Below, piece by piece: positions 33,810 through 46,611 of a stretch of DNA of 64,000 bases. Position numbers and translations under genes: made by a program. The DNA is from Penicillium oxalicum (Eukaryota > Ascomycota > Eurotiomycetes > Eurotiales > Aspergillaceae). The stretch lies in assembly GCF_001723175.1 (NCBI RefSeq), contig NC_064653.1:496001-560000 (forward strand). The letters are read 5' to 3'. The notes under the pieces were generated by a model that was given only the letters and a program-made list of their open reading frames with translations, was not told the DNA's origin and searched no databases. The first letter of the stretch is position 1. Each line of letters opens with the position of its first letter.

Positions 33810-36800
33810 TTTTTTGCTTTCTTTATTTGAGGATTCTCGTCCTTTTTCTTTTTGGAAAGGGACTTTGGGCTTGTGGAGGTTGATCGGATGGCAGATCTCG
33901 AAGCTGATGTTTTTGGGTTTGTTGGACTGGGTGAGAGAATGATGTTGCCGCCACCGCCTGGGGGGGGGGGGGGGAGGGATTGCCAAGACATGCTTGTGGC
34001 GGATGACGCCAAGCACTGGGTTGGCAACAGTTTGTAGTTTTCAGTCTTTTATCAGGACTATATCACCTGTAGTGTGCGCATGCTATTGGTAATATAATAC
34101 ATTATTTCTAAATATGAGTTGAGTATATTATATCAGAGCTGTTGATTCGGCCAGTGTCTCATCAATCTTCTTGGTTTCAACCTTTATTTGGACCGGAGGC
34201 GGAGTATACGTTGGAGAGAACCATGAGGTTGCGTTGGCCTCCATGTTGATGTGTTTGGACCATGTTTTTAAGCATATAGTACCCCTCAAGCCAAAGATTT
34301 TTTTTTTCAGAATAGCAATGAGAACAGCTTTCATTCATGGGCCATGGGAAGTTCAACTGTAGAAAAAGAACTGGACTGGTATTGTTGTGTCGTGTGGCAT
34401 GGGGATGAGCCAGCGTCTCGAGTATAACATGGCAGAGATTATGTTTTCCTACTGGGATCATGGCGACGTTTCACCACTCTGATTTAGACAACTTCAGTAG
34501 ACTAGAGACACTGGTCATGTTGATATGAGAAGCCATCTTCTTTTTCTTTCTCATGTATAGTGTTTCGTGTGCTTGTGTAGTCGTGGCGGACTACCTTTTC
34601 TTCCTCTTCCAGTAGGTCGCAGGGTGCATGGTGGCTGAAGGTGGCTGAGGAGACATCCACCGCCACTCTAAAGATTGCCAGCTGAGGGCGCTGCCCCCTG
34701 CAGGAACCTGGGCAAAGGTACCCGGCATACACACCAGGGGGATGTGGTACCTGAAAAGGAGAGACAGCAGGTACCAGATCAAGAGCAGACAGCCAGACAC
34801 GGGGGGAACATCAGACACCGCTTTTGCAAAAAGAAAAAGTTTAGTTTGACTGCTCGTGATTACATACTTCGATTCGTCAGAACGGTGACTTTGACCACAT
34901 GCCACACAGTTTACCCTCCATCGTCGTCAGCTGAGATCTCATGCTAGACAGGTCCAGTTGATGGGGATAGGATTTGCCCAGGGATCCCCCACGCCCAGCT
35001 GTCAGATCTGATCAGATCGCATCCGTTGGCCCAGGGGGGTTCTCAGGGGGGGTCCACTAGCAGTCAGCGTGGTCGTGAGCTGAGACACTGCGTCGCCTAC
35101 ACGGACAAGAATCTGGACCAACCGGCGCAGTATCTCAGACTCGGATCACCGCAGAGGTGGGTGCCACTGACTAAGTATACAACAATCCATACTAGTCTAT
35201 TACGAAGAGGTTGAGTCCAAGCAGAAAACACCGTCAGATGGCGTGCCTGTCACCCTCGTTGGTCCTATGGCCGCGCCACCCATGGTCGGCTTGTTGGCTT
35301 GCGGACGTGCAAAGAATGGCCGAAACAGGGCGACCAGTTAAGTCACCTCGGTGCTAGCTGCAATCAAATGATAATCCAATGATTAATGATCATGACGGGG
35401 CAAATCCGAGAGCTCATGCTCAAAGCAGGATAGGCGGATTGATTAGCCACTGGGTGCACTTTTACTTCACTTCAGCTGTGCTCCCACGCCGAACGCTACC
35501 AGTTCCATGCCGCTCGAAAATTCCCCTGCTTTTACAGACTCTGGGAGAGAGAGAGGGAGACTACCAGTAATGTTGGTGATCTTTGGAGTCACTCGAATTT
35601 CCAACGCCTCCTGTGCTCACTGGCCATCCGTACATCTCCTGTAGGCGCACTCGAATGGTTGGCGCAGGACCTCCTGTTGTTGGCTGCAGTGGTCAACCTG
35701 GAGAACAACCTTACTGATGCAACGATGCATGATGGAATCCCGGCTGTGCTGAATGTGAGGTAGATGCTTGATGCACGTACGTGTATCCATCATCCATCTC
35801 CTCATCTCAGAGGTGTAGCCTTGGAAATCCCCTTTCTTTTGCAGATTGACCGTACTCATCCTTCCCCCTCCCCTCCCTTGAGGCGCCCATCATGGGAATC
35901 CACACTGGCCGTTGCTACTCAATCTTCTCCTGAGAGATCCTCCCTGAGATCGCCCCAGATCCACCTCCATCTCTCCCCAGCACTAACCTTGTGCGTCACA
36001 TTTTCCCGACGTGATTGATTTCCCCGGAGATGCAGCATGACCCGCCACTCGCAAACTGGTCCACTTGGCGCCCCCATCACCAACATCACCAACATTACCT
36101 TCCTCAAGAGCACCAGACAAGTTGCCCTCCCCCAATCTTACAACTTCAGCTTTGATCCGTTCTTCAAGTCCATGCTGTGCCCTTCCAAGGTCTAGATTTT
36201 CCACCAACACTTCCAAAACAAGTGGAGATGGGCGGGAGCCCGGCTCACCCAACGGCCCTGGCGTCCTCCCTCGATCTCCCCTGAAATGGAGAGGAACTGG
36301 ATTCCCCCATCCCAGGGGGAAGGCCCAAATGACATAAATAGGTCCCCGAGGAAGAATGCACTTCTTGTCAGAGGCGTATTTACTTCTTCTTTATGTCCCT
36401 TTGATCTTCTCTTGTATTTTATTTTTGAAGTGCAAGGAAAGCATAACATCATCATCGATCTGTCATCTCTGTTCGCAGAAGAGACTACATTTGTAGTATT
36501 CGAACATACTCGTTCATACATGCTCCTAAACATACTCCCATCCAGCTCTTAGTGTTCGCAATCCAAAGAGCGGACTTTTGTTTTATCTATTCATCCTCTC
36601 CCCTTTAGGAAATCCTCAGTGGATCTGTTCACTTGTTTTCCTTTTTTCTGGTTCTCTCCTTTTTTTTTATTTGCTTTTGGGGTTGCATTTCCAGGCAATC
36701 TCCTACCTCCCCATTCCCGCTTTCGGAAATTCTTCACCACCAACCCGCAGCTCAGCAATTGCGACACTCGCCTCAACCGCAGGGAGAGAGAGAGGCCCAT

Positions 36801-37286
36801 TTCTCACAATTTCTTGGACGACTGATCTTGCTGAATCTATTTTGACTTCTTCTTGAGGTCCCATTTGCCATTGTGGGCGCCAGTGAGCTGCTGGACTAGG
36901 TGGATAGGAGCCCAGCAGACACAAATACAAAACATCGTGACCACACTGGTATCGAGTGCACCTCTACTTTGTCGTCAACATATCGGCGAAGAATCAGCCG
37001 AGCCAAGTCGATCTCTGGGATTGTCGCCGACTCTGCTGCCATTTCTTGACCGGTCTCTTCTATCGCCGTCCCTTCCCTAACCCTCGGTCCCAATTGAACA
37101 TTCCCAGTGTCAATTGCACTTTGATCCATCATCGCAAAATCCCGGACAAAAGGAACCGATAAGGAGAAGCATCACTCGCCAGATCCTTTGGTGGTTCCCG
37201 CGCAAGCCTCCCTCGGTATCACAGAACCCTGCTCTTCCATTTCGACAAGAGTTGTCCACATCACACTTCTCTCGACCTCAGTCAAG
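33810..37286. other. Long intergenic region, about 3.5 kb
   Basis: No gene was recognised. The left end holds the CRIPT promoter and a 15-base G run at 33960-33974. AT-rich sequence follows at 34085-34135. The last 900 bases or so are CT-rich and probably the promoter and leader of the DUF1349 gene. Scattered frames up to about 120 codons have no domain. Confidence 0.55.
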
Positions 37287-38134
37287 ATGCCCTTGGATGG
37301 TGCCTCATTCACTCCCTTAAACTTGCCCCCGACCTTTACTCTGCCACGATGTCTGGAATACTTTGAGCTCACCGCGGGGCCGAACACGGATCTCTGGCGA
37401 AAGCCCCCCAATGGAGACACCTCGACGGCTCCGATTGTCTTCACCTCCCTCCGTCACCCATTTGTCGTCGCCGAGGTCACCGTGAGCGCAGATTGGGAGA
37501 TGGAATGGGATCAAGGGGCCTGGTGATCTTTGCAGGAGCCGCGCCTCAATCTTTCTCCTCCGATACACGCAATGGCTTCTCATCGTCCACCCGTCGATCA
37601 CTGAATCATCAATCACTAACACATCTCCCTCCACCCCCTCCTCCATGTAAATGGGTCAAAGCAGGAATGGAATTTTCCTCGGGCACCGTCAACGCTGCCT
37701 CCGTCAGTGCCACCGCCGACGGCGCAGATTGGTGCGTGTCCCCCTTGGGACCGGCAGTGGGGGATGCTTCTTTTTCGTCATCATCTTCTTCGACAAGAGG
37801 GAACGGTCCCCTGCCGATCCAATCTCTCCGGATCAAGCTCGAACGAGTCGGTCATGCCCTTTGGGTCTGGTATCAGGTTCCCCTCGCGGCGCCGGGCGCC
37901 CATACCCCCGGCGCTGTGGGGAGCACGTGGAAGAAATTGCGCGAGGTGACGTGGTTCTTTTACGGGGTGGAAGATAAATTTGTTCACGTCGGAGTGTATG
38001 CGAGTCGTCCGACGAGTGTGGTCCAGGGTCAGACGATGTGGGATGCGATGCACGGGTTAACGCTGGATAGTTCATTGGCGGCTGGACCAGCCGATGGATT
38101 GGTGGTGGAGTTTGAAGACTTGGAGATTTTTTGA
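37287..38134 (+). CDS. DUF1349 (concanavalin-like) protein, one frame break
   Basis: A DUF1349-family protein with a predicted beta-sandwich fold; I believe yeast REE1, linked to enolase control, is a relative. Residues from MPLDGASFTPLN up to SADWEMEWDQ are in one frame and GLVIFAGA onwards to the stop is in the next. The two meet at GGGG (37515-37518): a fifth G would give WDQGGLVIF, the family pattern, and one continuous 282-residue protein. A GT-AG splice that would bypass the site (37482-37535) leads to an early stop, so a missing base is the better reading. The middle has a Pro-rich and a Ser-rich loop. No signal peptide is seen. Confidence 0.75.
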
Positions 38135-40243
38135 ACATCCCCACCCCCCTTGCATGAGGTGGTCAGGAGTTATCTGCCTGATGAATTTGGTGAAAGTGCA
38201 GATATAGGTTTGAAGACTTTCCTATTTACAACTATGTACTGGTTATTGGCCTACATGGTATTAGACGAGGTATTCATTTCTTTCCTAGGTACGCCTTGGG
38301 TCTCCTTTTTTCTTTCCTTCCTTCCTTCTTTCTTTTTTCCAAAATCGTATTACCCATATTGCATAACTCCGTCTCCCAAATCTGATATACACACTACTAC
38401 ACGAGTCGCCCAATTAACCAATGCATACCCATCTATCAACCTCTAAACCTCGAGAGTATGTACCAAGATAACCTCACAGTGATCTCCAGACTATATTCGT
38501 ATTCGCAGAGGACATCCCATATAAAAAGCACCAGAAAGAGACCCCCCCTATCAAGTCAAGCCCACTCACCAAGCCAGTCCAAGGAAGTAGACATCCATAA
38601 GGTTCTTCGACCCTTCACGCGAAAGCAGCACCACATCCACATTGGATGTCCACGGGCAGTTTCCATGGCCCGAGATCCAATCGGTGCCTGAACCTGAATC
38701 TGCACCATCGCCGATATCACCTAGCCTGCCGGTGGAGGGTAGGTCCGAATTGTAGCCTGATAAGTATTTATGTATATATGTAGCCTCTACATAGCCCCTG
38801 TAGCGTACATGTTCTCAGTAGCGTTCGGGCAGTTCAGCTGTACTGGTTGGGTGAATACTGGTATGAATCCAATTGGTAGCCTTTGGAGTATGGCTGGATG
38901 AATTGGGGTAATGTTGGAAGTGTTGATGTTCATTGGCGCGGTGACTCTGATGGATTTGATGTTGGATCTCTCCAAAAGGGGGAGGAGAAAAAAGAAAGAG
39001 AGAAAGCCGATACCTCGTCCAGCACAAGAGACATCTAGAAAAGAAGATGGACTATTGCGACTTGGGTGCCATCAGCTCGCGGACTGGATCAAATCAGATC
39101 CAGGTTCATAGAATGCCTGATACCACAGGCATCCACTTCATCGAGTTGACCTCCAGTTCACCGATCAGGTGACGGGCCAATAAAGCTGAGTCATCCCCTA
39201 GCAGACGTCCCAGTCACTGCAGTGCCGGCAGCCGGAAACCTGCACCCGGACGAGACGGGTGAGGCAGCTTCCCCGAGGTTCGGACGCTAGTGTGAGAGCA
39301 TGGCCAACTGCAACGGGGTGAGAGCTCTTCGCAGCTATGGGTACCTCCCAACGCCATCGGAGAATGGGAACATGTAGAGCATTGGGGGTGGATATGAACG
39401 TGGAGTGATCTGTGCTGGGCATTGACCTCTGATGTTAGTGTGGAAGCTCTCAACAGTCCAGTCCAGTGTGGAATGTCGACTGGGGAGATTCGTAGACGGA
39501 AGTTCGAGATTCCAGGGGGGAAGACGAGAACAATTCAAGGACATAGCTTGGGTCGAGGCTGGGGTTTAAGCTCTCTGGCCGCAGTGACCTAGGATTCCAT
39601 GATCGATTGGAGATGAAGAGATCAGAGCGGATGATGTTGTCATGGGAGAAGCTGAAGATTGCCTGCAAAGGACAAGACCTCCTCGATTACGCTCGTTCAA
39701 CACTCCACGATGAAATTTTGACGGGATAGCAGAAGAGCAAAAAAGATGGTTGATGATACACAGCCGGAGAGCGAGACTCTCAAACACACACACAGAGTTT
39801 TTGTTGTGGCTCTTGAATAAGGTAGGATGGGTAGGCCATTTAAAGACTCTATATGTACATAAAGAAATAGGTGTTGTAGATGACGCTGAAAAGTAGTACA
39901 TGGTAATACATCACGACCAGATACCCTCCCCGGCTCACAGAGACAAAGGGAAATTCAAACAAAACAAGGAAAAAAACAAGATCAGGCTCTGCAACCCGGC
40001 ACGACAGGAGAAGAGACGTCTATCGCGGAGAAAACAATGTGCCTCCCTCCTCCGCGGGAATTGTTGAACCAGATCACTTTTCCAGGCAAATCTCTCTTTG
40101 AATGGGGAACACGACTCCTTTCCTCCCATCTTCCCGTGGCCTTCATATCCCAAAAAAAAGAGGCCCCAATGAAAGGCGAGCACGGGAGGCGATCAGGAGG
40201 ACATGGGGACGAGTCCGCAAGGGCTTTCCGATACTTCAAACGC
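38135..40243. other. Intergenic between convergent genes, about 2.1 kb
   Basis: It lies between the 3' ends of the DUF1349 and ATP9 genes. A CTTT/CCTT-rich pyrimidine tract is at 38308-38338 and a CA run near 39786-39795. The remaining frames are short and overlapping. No gene was recognised. Confidence 0.55.
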
Positions 40244-40717
40244 TTAGACGTACTTGCACATCATGGCAACCATGAGATCGAAGAGACCCATGGCCTCGAC
40301 GAAGGCGAAACCAAGAATGGCGTAGGAGAAGAGCTGACCACGCAGAGCGGGGTTGCGGGAGACACTCATGAGGAGAGCAGCGAAGACGAGACCGATACCG
40401 ATACCGGCACCACCGAGACCGATGGCAGCGGAACCCATACCCAGGTTCTTGGAGACCTCAACCATGGCGGAGGCGACCTCGGAGGAGTACTGGCGGCGGG
40501 CAGCAGTCTGGAAGGCCTGGCGAGCGTTGGCCTGGAGGAGGGTGGAGGTGGCACGCTTGGGGGTAGCGGCGAAGGTGGCAACGGGGGCCTTCTTCTGGGT
40601 GGTGAAGGTGCGCTTGGTGGCAGCGTTCAGCTGGAAGCGAGCAGCGGGACGGGCGACCTTGGAGGTCTGGGCCATGGTGGAAGCCAGGCGCTGGGCGAAG
40701 ACACGAGAGGCGGCCAT
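40244..40717 (-). CDS. atp9: ATP synthase subunit 9 (c subunit), mitochondrial precursor
   Basis: The proton-carrying c-ring subunit of mitochondrial ATP synthase, nuclear-encoded as in other filamentous fungi (A. nidulans oliC). It is one uninterrupted frame of 157 residues. A 76-residue Arg/Ala/Thr-rich presequence ends at about RRQ before YSSEVA, leaving an 81-residue mature protein, the N. crassa length. Helix 1 is the glycine-rich GGAGIGIGLVFAALL, the loop is SRNPALRGQLF, and helix 2 carries the essential carboxylate Glu141 in FAFVEAMG. The codons are strongly biased to C and G at third positions, as expected for a highly expressed gene. Confidence 0.97.
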   Translation of the reverse strand: MAASRVFAQRLASTMAQTSKVARPAARFQLNAATKRTFTTQKKAPVATFAATPKRATSTLLQANARQAFQTAARRQYSSEVASAMVEVSKNLGMGSAAIGLGGAGIGIGLVFAALLMSVSRNPALRGQLFSYAILGFAFVEAMGLFDLMVAMMCKYV

Positions 40718-43700
40718 TGTGACTGTGGGTGATTTTTTTTGGGGGGGTGGTTTGAAGATAGGAAAGGAGGAGAGTTGCGGAGGAATAAGATGGAAAGGGA
40801 ACTTTTCAGGGAAGGGAAAAAGGGAAACTAGCGAAGACGGCCTACCCTGGACATAAATACTCTCCGGGCAAATTTTCGCCCGGTCTTCCAGGCCAGGCTA
40901 GTGCGCGTGGGAAAAAAAAGCCCTATTTTCTGTGCGAATTGCCTGCGTATTCCTCATTCGCACACCAATTGGGCGTATTGTACCCTTACTGAGAGGGGGG
41001 TTGGGGGGAGAGAGGGTGGAAAATGGAATGCTGGGGGAAGAACCATGTTTGGGATTTGGTTTTACATGGTATTTCGAATCCGGACTGTATCCAAGGCATC
41101 ATCGGATCTGGTACGGTAATCGTACTCCTTCTCAGAGCCCCCAAGACCAAACGGGCAATGGTATCAAGGATGATTTCGAAAAGAGACACACTCGGGTTCA
41201 ATCGGATGACGGTAGGACAGATACCCTCCGTGGACGCCTTGATTCATTCGGTGCAAATCGCACGGTAATGATCATCCATTCTTGACTGGCTGACTGTACC
41301 AATTGATCCATTAACCGGCAATTGACCAATTGACCCGGATCAAGTTGCTCTGAAGAACAACCTCCCTGAGACCAGTCTCAATTGGCCCTGCATATGATCC
41401 TGCGCCGTGTACCTGATTGATGCATCCAGCTGCATTATACGCATCTTCGTGGCCACCTCGACAGCAAAGCGGTAGCTGGTGGGTGGTGATCCCGTCATCT
41501 CAGAATCTTTTCATCTCTGTCATTTTTTTTTCTCTCTTTCTCTCGCTCTCTCTCGCACTCCCTTCCCTGCGGTGGATCATTATTTAGTTCCAAATGGGTG
41601 GATTGACCCACTGAATCCATCGGCATGGAGACCAATCATAATGTCCCAAAGGGCCCCTAGTCTCTCTCAATCGCTTCCCGGAGTTATCTAATTCGGGCCG
41701 ATTCGGACTGAATATCCACCAGGAACGGCGTCACTGGGCAACCGCCGAGGAAGGGGCTGGTTCGGGTGGATCCGATGGATCCCTGGCCTTCGGGAGCTTG
41801 CCTCACCGAGTCGTTTTTTTCAGTAGCCACTGTAACTTTTCACGAACGAAACCACTTCGCACTTGGAAGAAACACGAGGAATCCAGATCCGGCACAAGAA
41901 TTACGCTCACATGACAATCCCTTTGGGGTTATGCCCGTCTGGATACCATATTCAGTACAGGGTGCCACCTGTGATCAACAGTAGTGAAACGTCGAGTACA
42001 GTAACCCCCCATCTCCAGCTCTACGACCATCATCTCTGGGCGCAGAGACATTCAACGGCTCATGAGACATCTGTACCAACTGCGTGGTTGATGACGGTAC
42101 TGTATGGTTCACGACAAAGCCCTGCATGAACCTGCAGACTTCGGGCAGACTTTATCGCTGACGCAGGCTTCGCACCGTCCTGAGTGCCGAGAACGACGTC
42201 GGTGGACGGTGCCCCCAAAGCCAAATGCAGTGCAGCCCAGGGGGAAGAACCCGGAAACTCTGTAATGAGAAGATCCAGACGAGACACGGGTAAAGAAGGG
42301 ATAAATTACAGGCAATCTTTCGACACGTCCTCGCTTCCCTCGGCCTCCAACCAGAATGATGATCCTGACCCGCTGGCACCCGACTTTGCGACGCGAAAAC
42401 TGGGTCTCCCCCTTCCGGTTCACCCCAGACCAGCGACCGGCGGGCCCCAATCCGGTCCAGACGATTCCTCGCGTCGCGCCGACTCTGCTGATATAGATAT
42501 CGCAGTGTCGGAAGAGTGTCGCCGACCAGCGCAGGTGGTGGACAATCACCACCGTCCGGATCTCCTACGAGGCTCTTCGCGGGTTCTGGAAAAATTTTCT
42601 GCGAGCTGCAGACGCGGCGAAATCGAAAGCAGCTTGGCGGGACCCACACAAGCTCAACTTCCCTTCGCCCTGGTGCAGGTCTTGCAGGGATGCATCATGG
42701 TCAGAGTTTACTGCCGGGCGGCTGGTCGCTCAGGGACCTTGCAGCCGCGCAGGGGCAGAGCAAAAGGACTTTTGCCGGAAGTCGAGACGACCATCCGTCG
42801 GACGAGGGGGACAGGGAGTTGATATTTATATTCTCGTTCTTTGTATGGAGACCAGAAATCGACACGATTCATCTTTAGGGGGGGGATGGAATCGTTCTAT
42901 TCCACCAGGAGCGCCAAAAGTGGGCAGGTAAAACACCATACCGTTTTCTCTGTATCGAACTCTCTTTCTTGGTCATTCCGGCCTTTCATGTGTAGGATTT
43001 TTCATTTTTCCCTTTTTCATTTTTTCTTGACTTTCCATTTTCCCGGATTACAGGTCATACGGCGCTGACGGGCAGGTCATCCGCCCCAGGGTGGGATTAT
43101 TAGGGGGAAAGGGGGATCGAAGGCCGGAATTTCACGGAAGGGGGTAATATTACAGTTACAATACCACAATGCCACTCGACTCATCAAGGCATCATCGACC
43201 GCCGTGAGGTCATGCGGTGGAAATGGCTTGGTCCAGCTGAGGCCAGCTGGCAATCCCCATCATTTCCGGGCTCGTAACAACCCTCTTCGATGCATTGGTT
43301 GATGTCCGCTGAGGCGGAATTCCCTTTTAGTCAACCACGGTGGACGATCCTGCGTCCGGCTCGATGAGGGTAAGATTAGACTGGACTCGATGCAAAATGA
43401 TACTCCTGAAGCCTCATGCACACCACACAGACTTCAGACAACTCTCCCAGTCAACCCAGCCGTGTTGCGCTCCCTCGTGTATCTTTCACATCACCCGGTT
43501 TCTTCATCTCTGTCACTTTTTTGTTATGGTCAGTTCATCCTAGGAGTTGATCCGGTGTGGGCTGCATGGATGACTGGGTGAAGGAATCCACTCGTTCCGG
43601 GCATGAGTGGACCTGTGGACCTGTACACAATACACATTGTGGATATCTGATGAGAACAACTTCATCCTCAAGATGTGTATCAGCGTGGTTTTCTGGTATG

Positions 43701-45939
43701 CAAAACCATGAATTTCATCAGATACGCGTGTACAGTTGAACCTTCAAGCGCCCACAAGTATTGGAGAGGCCCTAAGGTCCGTCTGCATGCGAGCCTCTCA
43801 AGCATCTCAGTATCAATTTGACAATTGCACGGCAGCCCAGGAACAGCCATAGGAAGTAGAGTTTCAAGACCGGTATGGCTGACGGGGGCAACTCGGTACT
43901 GTACAGTTGGTGCAGTCGTAGAAGGAAACGAGGCATCTGGTACCTGAATAGTAGCAGATGGCCTTGCTGCTGCTGCTGCCCCAGCTTTAGACACGAACCA
44001 TCGAACGCTGATGTCGCCTCCCACGAGGGATGATGAGTTGCCGCAGATCTAGATAGAGTCAGCTTCATGGTGGAGTCATGATTCATTCCTGCTCTGCCCT
44101 GATACAGTGCATATCGCATAATGCTACTTTGTCCAAGACTGTAAGGGACTGGTTGAAGCATGCTTCAGATTCTTCGGCATTTTGCAGCAACAAAGCTCTC
44201 CCAGCGGTATGCCACAGCTCTCCTGATTTGACAGATCCGGGGGTATTCTGTGAGGTTTAAGCTCTCTCTGCCATGGATGCCCTGACCCCCAGCCTCAAGC
44301 CCACTGGGTTCGCGAAGCTAGGAGCACCATCGTCGCCCATCCTCAGCCTCCAGATCACCGAACCCATCTCTATCGCCCAAAGGAGAGGTGACAGGACCCA
44401 TATCTTACCGGGGCAAATTCCCAGATGTGCCCTACCCTCAAAGCCACAATGGAGCGAGGATCTCCTCCCTTGCCCCCCTCCCCCAAAGCTCGATGCCCAT
44501 TTTGTCTAGCACCGCCTGACGCTTAGATGTCAGTTGTTTCTCCGGAAGACAAAGGATCTTTTCCCCATATTTTTGGGCATGCTTGTTCTTGCCCAGTGAT
44601 CCACTTTCTGAATTGTCAAAGCTGAATAGGCGTAGCGTGCTGTGTGGGCAGTGGACACCTCTTTCTGGGCTTAGTAGTGTTCCCCGGCATTTGGTTCCAG
44701 TCGTACTTTGAATCAAAGTTGGCTTGGCTGCCACCCGAGTATCTTGCAGCTGGAGTTTAAGGTTGTGTCGAGTTGACCATGGCAGATGGTAGTGTGATTC
44801 GTCTGTGTGCAGAACATGATTATGACACCCTTTCTCTTGTTGGTGTCCTCAAGTCGACGTATGGAAATACACCAGGACAGCATGCTACTGCTTGACCGAG
44901 GTGGCTTTGTGCCCTGAAGTACTCGGCTGTGTGGTAACTGCAGGCAAGCAAGGTCAACTGATGAAATTTCGAACCTGATGTAGAGTAAAGCCGAGTTGGT
45001 AGAGAGTCTGGGAAATGAATCGGTGCAACGGGGAGCTGGGAGTCAGGTGAAAGTTGTCACGAGTGATCACGTTGATGCACATGACGAGGGGGCTTTTATC
45101 GCACAGCTTCGAACAATCATGCCTTCTTGAAAGCTGCGATTTATCTGTGCAACAGTCATCAGATGAACAACTGCTCTTGAATTTACAGCAATTGTAATTT
45201 TTAACATTCACAAAGAAGTCAGACTCACCATCCCATAAGATCTCTGTCAGAGATTCTTCTGTCAGAGTTTCTGTTACTGATCATATGCAGCAGTGGAACC
45301 GACATACTACTGATACTGACCGTGTGAGTCTTTGTGCCTTCAAGTCCAGAGACAGCGCGCCTCACCAGACCTGATTACAACATGGTCAGAATCGCGCACG
45401 TTTCATGACAGATCTAGAGTATACGCTACCTTGCATCCATACTCGGCTGTTGTCTGGTGGTCGACACACAACACTTTGACCGAATTCATAGTTTAGGGAT
45501 TTCTATCACCCAGAAGATCTTTCAGACTAGTATACTCTGCTTTCTAAGTCCTCAAACGAACTGAAGAGCATACTCAGGGGGAGCACCTGGTGGATAGAAG
45601 GTTAATGAAGAGAAAAAAAACCCCGGTGAATGAGCGATTGTCTTGTTTCGACACACGTTGAGTTTTTCATGTTGCAGTTTGTTAAACACATTTAGTACCG
45701 TCGTTACAGTTCTTCATCTCCCACATAGGCAATCGCTGCCTCACGATGTTCATTGGGAATCTCTCCAGCCTACCAGGATTCTTGATTGTCATCGTTGCGC
45801 GAAGGCCAGTGCTCGTCGTTCCGTGAAGAACGATATAAAATTCTCAGATTCCCAAACAGCACAACTTCTCTCACGCAACCCTTTACACACATCGTCACCT
45901 ACAGCTATTCACCTGATTCCTGCCCCGTTAACCGTGACG
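40718..45939. other. Gene-poor region, about 5.2 kb
   Basis: No gene could be supported. The largest frames, 42184-42822 on the plus strand and 42152-42649 on the minus strand, overlap and neither has a recognisable domain. The ATP9 promoter is at the left end. Minus-strand frames at 43680-44734 and 44954-45211 look somewhat protein-like but join by no convincing introns; they may be decayed genes. A TC-rich tract is at about 41530-41558. Confidence 0.5.
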
Positions 45940-46611
45940 ATGCCAGATAAGAAGGCGACCTCTGGCCCAGCCAATCTGCAAGCTGCAGAGGCCCTGACCG
46001 AAGTTCATGACTCGCTCAAGGTGATTCAAGAAGACTATGACAAATTTCGATTTGGCTTTCCACACTCAATCCGTACCATGGGCGCTATCAACGATCGTGA
46101 ACTGTCCGAAAGCATCCGCTTGCTTACTGGAGTGGCCCTGAAAGCATCCAACCTTCGCAAGAAGCTTGAAGCCAATGACCCAAAGAATGATTTCCTGTTT
46201 GCCCGTAGTAAGCTCTGGGATGTCGAGGGACAGTGTGGGATCATCGTCGATGGCCTTCAGCAGCAGGCCAGTGCTCACCACATGTGGCTGGAAACTATGA
46301 GAATCCAAACTTGGGACCAAATCTCGGCCGTCACCAACACGCTCCAGGATCCTTGGCTTGAACCTCTGCAGGAGCTGCAGAGAAAGAGTCTCCATGCAGT
46401 CAAGAAACAGCACGTGAATCCGAGACACCTCACCCTGGACTATGCTGCACTCGCGAGGACCGTCAAACCCTCTTCCGTGTCAAGATTCACCGAGCATCCC
46501 AAATCTCCCACACCTCCTTCCGCCTTCATGGAGAACGATTCTGACACAGAAGATGACCCTTTTTCAGCCCATTACCGGAAGGTGAACCGTGGCCCACCCA
46601 AAGACCTGTGA
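45940..46611 (+). CDS. Orphan intronless protein 1
   Basis: I do not recognise this 223-residue protein. The start is the first ATG in the frame and the upstream part of the frame looks non-coding. The N-terminal 165 residues are predicted mainly helical, with amphipathic Leu-containing stretches (ESIRLLTGVALKASNLRKKLE) and no membrane span. The C-terminal 55 residues are Pro/Ser-rich with an acidic DSDTEDD patch, likely disordered. There is no zinc, ATP or DNA-binding motif. Codon choice favours C in third positions like the core genes, which argues it is real. It sits in the gene-poor island 0.9 kb upstream of a second orphan on the same strand with a similar plan: helical N-terminus and disordered acidic tail. 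Confidence 0.6.
   Translation: MPDKKATSGPANLQAAEALTEVHDSLKVIQEDYDKFRFGFPHSIRTMGAINDRELSESIRLLTGVALKASNLRKKLEANDPKNDFLFARSKLWDVEGQCGIIVDGLQQQASAHHMWLETMRIQTWDQISAVTNTLQDPWLEPLQELQRKSLHAVKKQHVNPRHLTLDYAALARTVKPSSVSRFTEHPKSPTPPSAFMENDSDTEDDPFSAHYRKVNRGPPKDL

Noticed and set aside
37482..37535. GT-AG intron as an explanation for the DUF1349 frame break
   Set aside because: It is a multiple of three long, so the frame is not changed in the needed direction, and translation after it stops at about 37600. It would also remove the family core segment.
38150..38446. 98-codon hydrophobic plus-strand frame after the DUF1349 gene
   Set aside because: It lies in the likely 3' untranslated region and much of its hydrophobicity comes from a CTTT/CCTT tract.
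39500..39525. GTTCGAGATTCC resembling a tRNA B box
   Set aside because: No matching A box or acceptor stem at the right distance; no convincing tRNA was found anywhere in the window.
42152..42822. Overlapping frames of 212 codons (plus) and 165 codons (minus)
   Set aside because: Neither has a recognisable domain, they are antisense to each other, and the region is GC-rich enough for such frames by chance. Expression data could change this.
44779..44895. Small plus-strand frame of 38 codons beginning MADGSVIRLC
   Set aside because: It has a plausible composition but no homology that I recognise and no supporting promoter or partner; too short to call.
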